From: Crenothrix polyspora
GTDB lineage: Bacteria > Pseudomonadota > Gammaproteobacteria > Methylococcales > Methylomonadaceae
NCBI GenBank assembly: GCA_945903675.1
Contig: CAMDOP010000063.1
Coordinates: 1 to 13,431, forward strand
DNA: 13,431 nucleotides
Direction: 5' to 3'
A program made the position numbers and the translations under genes. The number at the start of each line of letters is the position of its first letter. Within the stretch, counting starts at the first letter, position 1. Below, piece by piece: positions 1 through 7,076 of this stretch. The notes beneath the pieces were generated by a model. The model did no database searches and had not been told where the DNA came from. It worked only from the letters and a program-made list of their open reading frames with translations.

Positions 1-1085
<1,085 letters not shown>

Positions 1086-1086
<1 letters not shown>

Positions 1087-1172
1087 TATTGAACACCTAT
1101 GGTAGTAATAGCCTGTTTCGATGAAAACAATGGATGGACTAAGAATAAGATCAGTAAAAAGTTTTTAGGCAT
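1086..1172 (-). CDS. Possible 28-codon leader ORF overlapping the PAS gene start
   Basis: An ATG at 1172 opens a 28-codon frame (MPKNFLLILFLVHP...) whose TAA shares one base with the PAS gene ATG (TAATG). The N-terminus is a lysine followed by a hydrophobic run, like a short signal peptide. The PAS gene's AGGTG lies inside this ORF, which would suit translational coupling. Against it, I see no good Shine-Dalgarno sequence before 1172, and so short an ORF can arise by chance. Confidence 0.25.
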
Positions 1173-1344
1173 CGTGATGCAACTGTAAAGAGTTCTGTTT
1201 TTATAGGCTTGGGACTACGAACACTTTACTAAGTTTTTACTATTTATCAAAGAAATATCAATATTAATTTCTTAAGGGTAACTGACTTAGTTCAGGACAC
1301 TTTGAGCTTAAGCTTTCACAAATTAACAGGGCTCTTTTTAGGGC

Positions 1345-1421
1345 AGGCTAAGGGCTAAGGGCTAAAGGCTAAAGGCTAAAAACTAAAAACTAAAAACTAA
1401 AAACTAAAAACTAAAAACTAA
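1345..1421. repeat. Heptanucleotide tandem array, 11 units
   Basis: Eleven consecutive 7-bp units with no slip in register. In order they are one AGGCTAA, two GGGCTAA, two AGGCTAA and six AAACTAA. The shift from G-rich to A-rich units suggests expansion of variants within the array. The same core recurs at 2542-2576, around 2631-2657 and 2805-2826, and at 6510-6544. It lies in the gene-free stretch 1087-1815. Confidence 0.95.
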
Positions 1422-1533
1422 TAAAACTACTAGCCTAATGTAGCTGTAGGTTAGTAATGAACTGATGTGAGTTTGTGGGTTAAATATTTCTGAGTACTTA
1501 ATATGACGGCTGCACTGACCTTAATGCAGCCCT

Positions 1534-1793
1534 ACAGTGAAGCCAGTGTGAGCGCACAAAAACACCCTAGTAGTTCTTTATTAAAAGCACTGTGGCCGCA
1601 CAAATTATATGTGTGGTAGTGCATTGAAACCACTGTGACCCGATAAGTTTAAATTGTGCTACACCATTGGAAACACAGTGGCGGCATATTTTATACATGG
1701 TGCCAGAGCATTGAAAGCACTGCGACCGGACTAAATAGGCTAGTGCTAAAGCATTGGATCTACTGTGGCAGCACAAAATATCAGTGTGCCCCC
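1534..1793. repeat. Degenerate tandem array of ~43-44 bp units, about six copies
   Basis: Units begin at about 1534, 1578, 1621, 1664, 1708 and 1751, each 43 or 44 bp. The first half of each unit is best conserved, resembling GCATTGAAAGCACTGTGGC. The second half is A/T-rich and ends near GTGTGCYA. Several units can fold: in the 1578 unit GCACT and CCGCAC can pair with GTGTGG and AGTGC across an AAATTATAT loop. Because 43 is not a multiple of three, the 69-codon minus-strand frame across it (1567-1776) changes reading phase between units and is unlikely to be a gene. The array starts 22 bp beyond the 3' end of the GDT1-family gene. Confidence 0.8.
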
Positions 1794-1815
1794 GCTTTGT
1801 AGGCTATATCGTCGG

Positions 1816-2502
1816 TTAAATTAAGGCTTGAGCACTGCGGTAGGCAGCAATGGCGGCTAATAGCAAAAATAATGATCCGCTGATTTTGTGTAAGACCACT
1901 AAAGGTATCTTTTTTAACAGACTACGACCCGCAATGATGCCTAATGCCGATGTGCAGGCCAGTGCTGCCGTTGCACCTAACCACACGGCTAGTGGTGCAA
2001 CAGTACTGCTTAAGGCAACGACGGCTAATTGAGTTTTATCACCGAACTCAGCGACGGTAATGAGTAAAAAGGTGGTAAAAAATAAATGACTACCGTTTTT
2101 TTCGGGTCGTGGTTCATCTTCATCATCGGCTTTAATCCGCAATGAATGTAGGCCAAAAATAGCAAACAACAGTGCTACGATGCCTGCTATCAGAGGTTCA
2201 GGTAAGTTATGCGCTAATAAAGCACCAAAAATCACTGCTAAGGTATTAAGTAAGACAAAGGCCGTCAAAGCGCCCAAAAAAACCGGCCAAGCTCGATAGC
2301 GAGACGCTAATATCATGCAGACCAATTGGCTCTTATCGCCCAATTCAGCAGCAAAAATTAAAGCAAAACTGGTGGCTGTGGTCCCTGAAAGCTCAGATAG
2401 TGAAGAAACATTTAATATGGCTTGTAGTTGCTGTAAGCCAGATTGATAGGCATTAGCAATATTGACGGTGTTAAATAGGTTGAGTAGTTCGGGTAAGGTC
2501 AT
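1816..2502 (-). CDS. GDT1/TMEM165 (UPF0016) family membrane transporter
   Basis: This 228-residue protein has the duplicated signature of the UPF0016/GDT1 family, E-x-G-D-K-[ST]. The first copy is AELGDKSQ (residues 52-59, in a helix starting near 43) and the second is AEFGDKTQ (151-158). The acidic residues of both copies are thought to line the cation path. Two three-helix halves are joined by a charged loop at 122-137 (KADDEDEPRPEKNG). Bacterial relatives such as MneA export Mn2+, and eukaryotic ones move Mn2+/Ca2+ with H+. Manganese export across the inner membrane is therefore the likeliest role, but the substrate cannot be read from sequence. The first ~40 residues are longer than in minimal family members. 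I see neither a strong Shine-Dalgarno sequence nor a yybP-ykoY riboswitch in the upstream gap. Confidence 0.92.
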   Translation of the reverse strand: MTLPELLNLFNTVNIANAYQSGLQQLQAILNVSSLSELSGTTATSFALIFAAELGDKSQLVCMILASRYRAWPVFLGALTAFVLLNTLAVIFGALLAHNLPEPLIAGIVALLFAIFGLHSLRIKADDEDEPRPEKNGSHLFFTTFLLITVAEFGDKTQLAVVALSSTVAPLAVWLGATAALACTSALGIIAGRSLLKKIPLVVLHKISGSLFLLLAAIAAYRSAQALI

Positions 2503-2541
2503 CGTGATTTTATAGTTGGGTAGATGCTTTGTTAAAAGGCA

Positions 2542-2576
2542 AAAGGTTAAAGGTTAAAGGTTAAAGGTTAAAGGCT
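2542..2576. repeat. Heptanucleotide array, 5 units
   Basis: Four AAAGGTT units and one AAAGGCT in unbroken 7-bp register, just upstream of the GDT1-family gene. A looser unit (AAAAGGCA) precedes them. This is the same family as the arrays at 1345-1421 and 6510-6544. Confidence 0.95.
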
Positions 2577-2688
2577 AGTGATGTAGGTCGGGCATTCTTG
2601 CCCGACATTTCTTATCACAGACAAAAGATAAAAGGCGAAAGGCTAGAGGCTAGAGGCTTCTGGAGTAAAACAGCTTTAGCTGTTTTAA
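2576..2688. repeat. Direct repeat, copy 1 (113 bp), with REP-like hairpin
   Basis: Pairs with 2750-2855. It starts with a REP-like hairpin at 2587-2606 (GTCGGGCA, loop TTCT, TGCCCGAC; perfect 8-bp stem). A heptamer stretch follows (AAGGCTAG-AGGCTAG-AGGCTTC). It ends in the palindrome AAAACAGCTTTAGCTGTTTT (2667-2686). That palindrome is terminator-like in both directions and could end ZIP-gene transcripts. Copy 1 has one more 7-bp unit than copy 2. Confidence 0.9.
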
Positions 2689-2749
2689 AATGTTGGGGAA
2701 CAGACGTCAGGCTCAATCTTTCGCCCTGAGCCCTTTGCCCGCCTTATAT

Positions 2750-2855
2750 TAGTGATGTAGGACGGGCATTCTTGCCCGACATTTATGATCGCAGACAAAA
2801 GATAAAAGGCGAAAGGCTAGAGGCTTCTGGAGTAAAACAGCTTTAGCTTTTTTAA
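2750..2855. repeat. Direct repeat, copy 2 (106 bp), with REP-like hairpin
   Basis: Matches 2576-2688 with about five base changes and one 7-bp deletion (AGGCTAG once instead of twice). One change is in the outer stem of the REP-like hairpin (GACGGGCA against GTCGGGCA). Another breaks the terminal palindrome (AGCTTTTTT against AGCTGTTTT). Between the copies, 2711-2733 contains a GGCTCA/TGAGCC inverted repeat. Confidence 0.9.
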
Positions 2856-2868
2856 TAGTAGGGACTTC

Positions 2869-2905
2869 AAATGTCGGGTTACGCTATCGCTAACCCGACC
2901 TACAC
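2869..2905. repeat. REP-like hairpin, inverted orientation
   Basis: ATGTCGGGTTA and TAACCCGACCTACA flank a 9-nt CGCTATCGC loop, giving a perfect 9-bp stem. It is the reverse-oriented relative of the GTAGGTCGGGC...CCCGACATT hairpins at 2587-2606 and 2761-2780. It lies about 30 bp past the 3' end of the ZIP gene. Confidence 0.85.
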
Positions 2906-2936
2906 TAACTATCGCACCCGCTAGCGATGACCTTTT

Positions 2937-3887
2937 CTAACCCAACATATTATCTAAGACCATCATGATGATAAAGCCACCTAATAAAGCAAACGTGGCA
3001 TAACGTGAGCGGCCATTGGAGTGAGTCTCTGGAATAATTTCTTCACTGATGACAAACAGCATAGCACCTGCGGCAAAACCCATCGCCAATGGCAATATTG
3101 ATTGAAATACGCTGACCATGGTAACGCCCAGTAAACCACCGATGGGTTCAACTAAGCCGGTTAAGGTGGCAATGCCTACGGCTTTCCATTTGTTATAGCC
3201 TAGGCCTACCAAAGGTAGGGCAACGGCTAAACCTTCTGGAATATTTTGTAAAGCGATAGCAATCGCTAATACCAAGCCATTTTTTAGATCGCCTGCACCA
3301 AAACTCACACCGACTGAAAGACCTTCAGGAAAGTTATGAATGGTGATGGCAATAATAAACAACCATACTTTCTTTAATGAGGTAAGTTGCTCATCCGGTA
3401 AGGCATCAAAATGCACATGCGGTAGTTGACGGTCGGCAAAATGTAAGAACGCTGCGCCTATCAACATGCCTAGAGCAACGATATAAATACCATGACTAGG
3501 CCAGATCACGTTGCCGTAAGCAATGCCGGGTACTAACAAGGAAAAAGCGGTAGCGGCCAACATCACCCCGGCAGCAGCACCTAAGAGACTATTGAATAAA
3601 TTCTTGGAAATATCTTTAAAGAATAGGGCAGGTAAGGCGCCTAAACCCGTCGCTAAACCCGCGAGTATGCTCGCAAAAAAACCTATTACTACGACTTTTC
3701 CAAACAAGGCATATAACAAGCCAAAAATGACCAGTTGCGAGGCTAAAAAATAAAGCCCTAGCGTAGTCCAACGTTTAGTCGGGGGCATGGCCTGTATCGC
3801 TTGGTAGGTTTGGCCGGCCGTTATTTTTACTAAGGCTTGTTCTATCGTATATTGCAATTTAGACAGTGCTTGAGTGGTGATCGTCAT
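2937..3887 (-). CDS. ZIP family divalent metal transporter
   Basis: This 316-residue protein carries the two ZIP metal-site motifs in adjacent helices, HNFPEG (184-189) and QNIPEG (214-219). A third acidic motif, SEEIIPETH (281-289), follows. A histidine-bearing loop (HFADRQLPHVHF, 149-160) lies before the first motif, as in the variable loop of many ZIPs. About eight membrane helices are visible from residue 42 on, after a ~38-residue soluble N-terminus. ZIPs bring Zn2+, and sometimes Fe2+ or Mn2+, into the cytoplasm; the bacterial type member is ZupT. It is longer than ZupT (~257) and closer in size to GufA-type members. An AGGA lies about 12 nt upstream, a long spacing. No Zur-like site was recognised in the 96-bp upstream gap. 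Confidence 0.93.
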   Translation of the reverse strand: MTITTQALSKLQYTIEQALVKITAGQTYQAIQAMPPTKRWTTLGLYFLASQLVIFGLLYALFGKVVVIGFFASILAGLATGLGALPALFFKDISKNLFNSLLGAAAGVMLAATAFSLLVPGIAYGNVIWPSHGIYIVALGMLIGAAFLHFADRQLPHVHFDALPDEQLTSLKKVWLFIIAITIHNFPEGLSVGVSFGAGDLKNGLVLAIAIALQNIPEGLAVALPLVGLGYNKWKAVGIATLTGLVEPIGGLLGVTMVSVFQSILPLAMGFAAGAMLFVISEEIIPETHSNGRSRYATFALLGGFIIMMVLDNMLG

Positions 3888-3983
3888 GAGTGTTTACAAT
3901 CCTGTAGGTAGAAAGTTAGCCGTCGCATTACCTGAAAAATTTTTGTGAACAAAGCTAGAGTGAGACAAGGCTAGCTTTAGCCA

Positions 3984-4283
3984 TTAAGGATAAATGATTC
4001 TGGGTTTGAAGTTTGCTGCGGGATATTTGGGATCAAAGACTTCTTCGCTTTGATTGGCGGCTTGTTTGTCTATAAAAATCACGCTAGGTGTGAAGTTTGC
4101 AGCAGGATATTTAGGATCATGAGCCTCTTGAGTAGACTCTTTAACAGCACTATTGGGCGCTAGATAAATAACAGAGGGTTGAAAATCAGCAGCTGGATAT
4201 TGGCTGTCCGTAGCAGCACATGCGCCTAATGGGCTTGAAGTAATGCCTAGTAGAGCCAGTCCTAATAAAAAATATTTTCTCAT
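3984..4283 (-). CDS. Small exported protein or lipoprotein with three YPAA[DN]F repeats
   Basis: This 99-residue protein begins with MRKYFLLGLALLGITSSPLG, a typical signal peptide. The following LGAC (19-22) could be a lipobox with Cys22 as the lipidated residue; a plain signal-peptidase-I cut near CAA is the alternative. The mature part consists of three copies of D-x-x-YPAA[DN]F-x-P-x-[VI]-I-[YF] at residues 26-40, 56-70 and 84-98. Polar linkers separate them, and the last copy ends at the C-terminus. Copies 2 and 3 are nearly identical over DPKYPAANF. I do not recognise the family and assign no function. A GAGG Shine-Dalgarno sequence about 10 nt before the ATG supports the start. A GGCTA/TAGCC hairpin (3969-3982) directly follows the stop codon, without a clear U-run. 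Confidence 0.75.
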   Translation of the reverse strand: MRKYFLLGLALLGITSSPLGACAATDSQYPAADFQPSVIYLAPNSAVKESTQEAHDPKYPAANFTPSVIFIDKQAANQSEEVFDPKYPAANFKPRIIYP

Positions 4284-4433
4284 CGCGCGTTAACCTCAAA
4301 TAAGTATCGTTCAGTTGGGTAAGTCTGCTATTAACAAAAGCAACTAGGCCGAAGTATCGAATATTTTAAATAATTCTGCAACTACCTTGTGTTTGATGTG
4401 ATTATTTTGGGCTCTGCTTTGTAACTTCCTAAT

Positions 4434-4518
4434 AATGTTGGGTTGCGAAAAGCATGCAGCCCAACCTACTGCATCATAAGCATGATAGGTTAGGTTGGGT
4501 AGTTTCAACCCAACATTT
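4434..4518. repeat. REPIN-like palindromic element (two inverted REP hairpins)
   Basis: The outer ends are AATGTTGGGTT and AACCCAACATT, the inner ends CCAACCTA and TAGGTTGG. Hairpin 1 is 4437-4465 (GTTGGGTTGC with GCAGCCCAAC, one G-U pair). Hairpin 2 is 4494-4514 (GTTGGGT with ACCCAAC). The layout is that of two REP sequences head to head. They share the [T/C]GGG...CCC[A/G] core of the hairpins at 2587-2905. It lies in the 569-bp gap between the small exported protein gene and cysN. Confidence 0.8.
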
Positions 4519-4566
4519 ATAAGGTCTAGCCTTAATAACTGATGTTACGCAGTAACGTTGTTTTCA

Positions 4567-4815
4567 CTCGTTTGCCGCGCCGAGCACCGCAGGTTTTGTT
4601 GGGATTAGCACGAAGGGGCCCGGCATGGATGCCGTGCGTCGGTTGGAGGGCAGGAAGCCCTCTCTACCGACCCCCGACAAAACCGAGGAGCGCAGGAAGA
4701 AGCGGCAACCGAGCCGCCTTTTCTTTGGATACTTTCTTTTGGCGGCGCAAAAGAAAGTATCTCGCCTTCGGGTGCGATTACCCGATACAAAAATTATCGC
4801 GATAGCGACCACATT
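4567..4815 (-). repeat. ~250-bp multi-hairpin element, copy A (inverted relative to copy B)
   Basis: The reverse complement matches 8129-8378 with roughly 15 differences by eye. It contains consecutive inverted repeats. The hairpin at 4729-4760 has a perfect 13-bp stem (ATACTTTCTTTTG, 6-nt loop). The one at 4702-4717 is GCGGC-aaccga-GCCGC followed by CTTTT. Around 4651-4674, GTCGG and GAGGGC-type arms pair. Around 4622-4642, GGCAT and ATGCC pair. Short frames on both strands across it (4542-4834) look like chance products of a GC-rich repeat. The terminator-like stem may end cysN transcripts. It is GC-rich compared with its surroundings. Confidence 0.88.
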
Positions 4816-4852
4816 ATTTTTTATAATCAGCTGAAAGACTGCGTAAGATCAG

Positions 4853-6478
4853 TTAATAAATAATATGTTGTTCTTTCAAAGCGCTGTATATGTCATCAAG
4901 CGACTGCAGATCAGTATTAAAGCTAATATCGGCTAGATCAGCACTGTAATTAACGCACAAACACACTAAGCCAGCATTTTTAATAGCAACAATTAATGCG
5001 CTGTTTTGAGTTTCTAAGACGGTAGTCGCATGGCCATTATCAAATAACTTTCTTTCTAATAAATAAGCACTGTCTTTACTGGTGACTCCGTTTAAGGCTA
5101 TAGCAGTTGGTTTTTGACTGTAACGGGTTGCTCGCTCTTCAGTACTAACAGGTAGTAAGTTTTGTTCATCGCAGGCACCGGTAATCATGCCAGCACCGAC
5201 TGTGCCATTCGTTAAGCGGTCAATAATAATGAATGCGCCGGTACCTTTATTGTTTTTATAAGCATCAAATACCACGGGAGCATTCACAGCAACGGTACAA
5301 GAACCAATTTCATTCAGTTGTAAGTCTTGCGCATCATGATGCTCTAAGGTGTTGACATCAATACGGTGATGTATCAGTGCTATGGAACCTGAGACGCTAC
5401 GAGTGGCTAATTTAAGTATGTATTGACGTCCCGGCGTTAAGGCTTTTTCGGTCATCCAGACGATAGTGGCTTTAAATTTATCAGCAACTATGGGCGCTTG
5501 TTGTTCTTTGCCTATGAGCATGTCGCCACGGCTGATATCAATTTCGTCTTCTAAGGTTAAGGTGACGGCCATCGGTGGAAAAGCCTCATCTAAGTCGCCA
5601 TCGTAGGTGACGATGGATTTTATTTTTGTGCTTTTGCCTGAAGGTAGTGCGGTAATGAGATCGCCTTTACGAAAAACACCTGAGGCTACCGTGCCACAAA
5701 AACCACGGAAATCAAGGTTAGGGCGGTTAACATATTGCACGGGGAAGCGAGCATCATTAAAGTTATGATCGTTGGCGATTTCTATGCTATTAAGTGCAGC
5801 CATTAAGGTCTCACCGGTATACCAAGGCATATTTTCACTGGTATTAACGACGTTATCACCATCTAGGGCTGACATGGGGATAAAACAAATGTCTTGTAAA
5901 TCAAGGGTGCTAGTAAAGTCTAAATAAGTTTGTTTGATCTCGTTAAAGGTCGTTTCGCTATAACTCATCAAATCCATTTTATTAATGGCAACAATGATGT
6001 GTTGTATGCCTAATAAAGAGGCGATAAAGCTGTGGCGTTTAGTTTGGGTTTGTACGCCGTAACGAGCATCAATTAAGATAATGGCTAAATCACAAGTCGA
6101 AGCACCAGTGGCCATGTTACGAGTGTATTGTTCGTGTCCAGGCGTGTCGGCAATAATAAATTTGCGTGTCGCCGTAGAAAAATAACGATAGGCGACATCA
6201 ATGGTAATGCCTTGCTCACGTTCTGCTTGCAAGCCATCAACCAACAAGGCTAAATCAATTTTTCCTGTACCTGTGGTGCCGGATTTAACGCTATCCGCTA
6301 GCACGGCGGCGAGTTGATCTTCGTAGATCATTTTTGAATCATGCAACAAGCGACCAATTAAGGTACTTTTGCCATCATCAACATTGCCGCAGGTTAAGAA
6401 GCGTAATAATTCTTTGTTTTCATGTTGCGCTAAATACGCGTCTATATCGGTACTGATTAAGTCGGATTGGTGGGACAT
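4853..6478 (-). CDS. cysN: Sulfate adenylyltransferase large subunit (GTPase) with degenerate CysC-like tail
   Basis: CysN is the GTPase subunit of ATP sulfurylase. It couples GTP hydrolysis to formation of adenylyl sulfate (APS) from ATP and sulfate by CysD, in the cytoplasm. Translation-factor motifs are intact: G1 GNVDDGKST (31-39), G3 DTPGH (111-115) and G4 NKMD (166-169). EF-Tu-like beta domains follow to about residue 445. At 541 residues it is longer than stand-alone CysN (~475) and shorter than CysN-CysC fusions (~630). Residues ~449-541 resemble a reduced APS kinase: QKPTAIALNGVTSKDS sits where fusions have QKP...GLSGSGKST. AYLLERKLFDNGH, NAGLVCLCVN and a C-terminal NTDLQSLDDIYSAL segment follow. 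The P-loop is gone, so kinase activity is not expected. The start fits the family's MSHQSDLI N-terminus. No Shine-Dalgarno sequence is visible, and 229 bp separate it from the upstream gene. Confidence 0.96.
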   Translation of the reverse strand: MSHQSDLISTDIDAYLAQHENKELLRFLTCGNVDDGKSTLIGRLLHDSKMIYEDQLAAVLADSVKSGTTGTGKIDLALLVDGLQAEREQGITIDVAYRYFSTATRKFIIADTPGHEQYTRNMATGASTCDLAIILIDARYGVQTQTKRHSFIASLLGIQHIIVAINKMDLMSYSETTFNEIKQTYLDFTSTLDLQDICFIPMSALDGDNVVNTSENMPWYTGETLMAALNSIEIANDHNFNDARFPVQYVNRPNLDFRGFCGTVASGVFRKGDLITALPSGKSTKIKSIVTYDGDLDEAFPPMAVTLTLEDEIDISRGDMLIGKEQQAPIVADKFKATIVWMTEKALTPGRQYILKLATRSVSGSIALIHHRIDVNTLEHHDAQDLQLNEIGSCTVAVNAPVVFDAYKNNKGTGAFIIIDRLTNGTVGAGMITGACDEQNLLPVSTEERATRYSQKPTAIALNGVTSKDSAYLLERKLFDNGHATTVLETQNSALIVAIKNAGLVCLCVNYSADLADISFNTDLQSLDDIYSALKEQHIIY

Positions 6479-6509
6479 AAGTTAGGATCAAGATAAAGGG
6501 TGAAGGACG

Positions 6510-6544
6510 AAAGGCTAAAGGCTAAAGGCTAAAGGCTAAAGGCT
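6510..6544. repeat. Heptanucleotide array, 5 AAAGGCT units
   Basis: Five perfect AAAGGCT units in unbroken register, 32 bp upstream of the cysN start, in the gap between cysN and the four-helix-bundle gene. Inverted units of the same family (AAAGGTT AAGGGCT on the minus strand, 7054-7067) lie on the other side of that gene. Confidence 0.95.
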
Positions 6545-6707
6545 CAATTCTATTTTTCTGGGTTCTTATTTTTTCTTATTGGCTAGAGCTTCATAAAGAG
6601 CATAATGTTTTTGGCTAAATTTGTTTGTTGTAAATGCATCGCCTGAGTCTCGTCCAATTATAATGCTTAGGTCAGTTAAAATTAAAAGCTTAGATGTACC
6701 TAGAATA

Positions 6708-7052
6708 CTAGGTTGACCTTGATTTTATTAGTGCCGACAGCATTTTTGAAATGTGTTCAACTTCGTTTTTCCATGGCAAGCCTGTTTCTTTTGTAATGTA
6801 TCCAATTTCGATGCCAATGTAGAGTTGAGTTCGTAATTCACCAGCGGAGCCTTTTGCGTAATAAAAGAATTTATTAGAATCTTTATCGCTACCCCTTTCA
6901 AAACCTTCCGCTATGTTGCTAGGTATAGATAAACTGGAACGAGTTATCTGGTCTTTAAAGCCATAATCTTTACAATTGGCGAGACCTTTGTAAACTTCAA
7001 CACAAAGTCTCGACGAGCGTCTCCAAACCTCTAAATCTTCAAAACGCGACAT
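6708..7052 (-). CDS. Four-helix-bundle protein (23S rRNA intervening-sequence / bAvd-like family)
   Basis: The 114-residue protein matches the family consensus along its length. It has FEDLEVWRRSSRLCVEVYK (4-22), QITRSSLSIPSNIAEGFERG (36-55) and FFYYAKGSAGELRTQLYIG (62-80). The family is known from ORFs inside 23S rRNA intervening sequences and is structurally related to bAvd, the accessory protein of diversity-generating retroelements. bAvd forms a pentameric, nucleic-acid-binding bundle. The molecular role of stand-alone members is not established. No reverse transcriptase or variable repeat is visible here. The gene lies between cysD (24 bp upstream) and cysN (229 bp downstream), which are normally adjacent, so it looks inserted. 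Its likely Shine-Dalgarno sequence (AAGGG) falls within heptamer-type repeats that directly precede the ATG. Confidence 0.9.
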   Translation of the reverse strand: MSRFEDLEVWRRSSRLCVEVYKGLANCKDYGFKDQITRSSLSIPSNIAEGFERGSDKDSNKFFYYAKGSAGELRTQLYIGIEIGYITKETGLPWKNEVEHISKMLSALIKSRST

Positions 7053-7053
7053 T

Positions 7054-7067
7054 TAGCCCTTAACCTT
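7054..7067 (-). repeat. Two heptamer-type units forming the RBS of the four-helix-bundle gene
   Basis: The minus strand reads AAAGGTT AAGGGCT AA, then ATG. The units match the heptamer family seen in longer arrays elsewhere in the window. AAGGG sits 6 nt before the ATG and can serve as Shine-Dalgarno sequence. Orientation is opposite to the array at 6510-6544. Confidence 0.6.
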
Positions 7068-7076
7068 TGACCTGCT

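Noticed and set aside
1567..1776. 69-codon minus-strand frame in the 43-bp array
   Set aside because: It lies wholly within the tandem repeat, whose 43-44 bp period shifts frame from unit to unit; the protein is Cys-rich with no domain.
1534..1793. CRISPR array
   Set aside because: The units are contiguous and similar along most of their length, without unique spacers, and no cas genes are visible.
4542..4834. Overlapping short frames on both strands (61-87 codons)
   Set aside because: They fall in the GC-rich multi-hairpin element, occur in several frames at once, and recur in the inverted copy, so they are repeat artefacts.
6566..6719. Open frame of about 50 codons after the four-helix-bundle gene (ends ...HYALYEALANKKK)
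   Set aside because: No start codon or Shine-Dalgarno sequence and no recognised family; possibly a gene remnant, but nothing supports it.
6708..7052. Diversity-generating retroelement
   Set aside because: Only the bAvd-like protein family is present; there is no reverse transcriptase, template repeat or variable repeat in the window.
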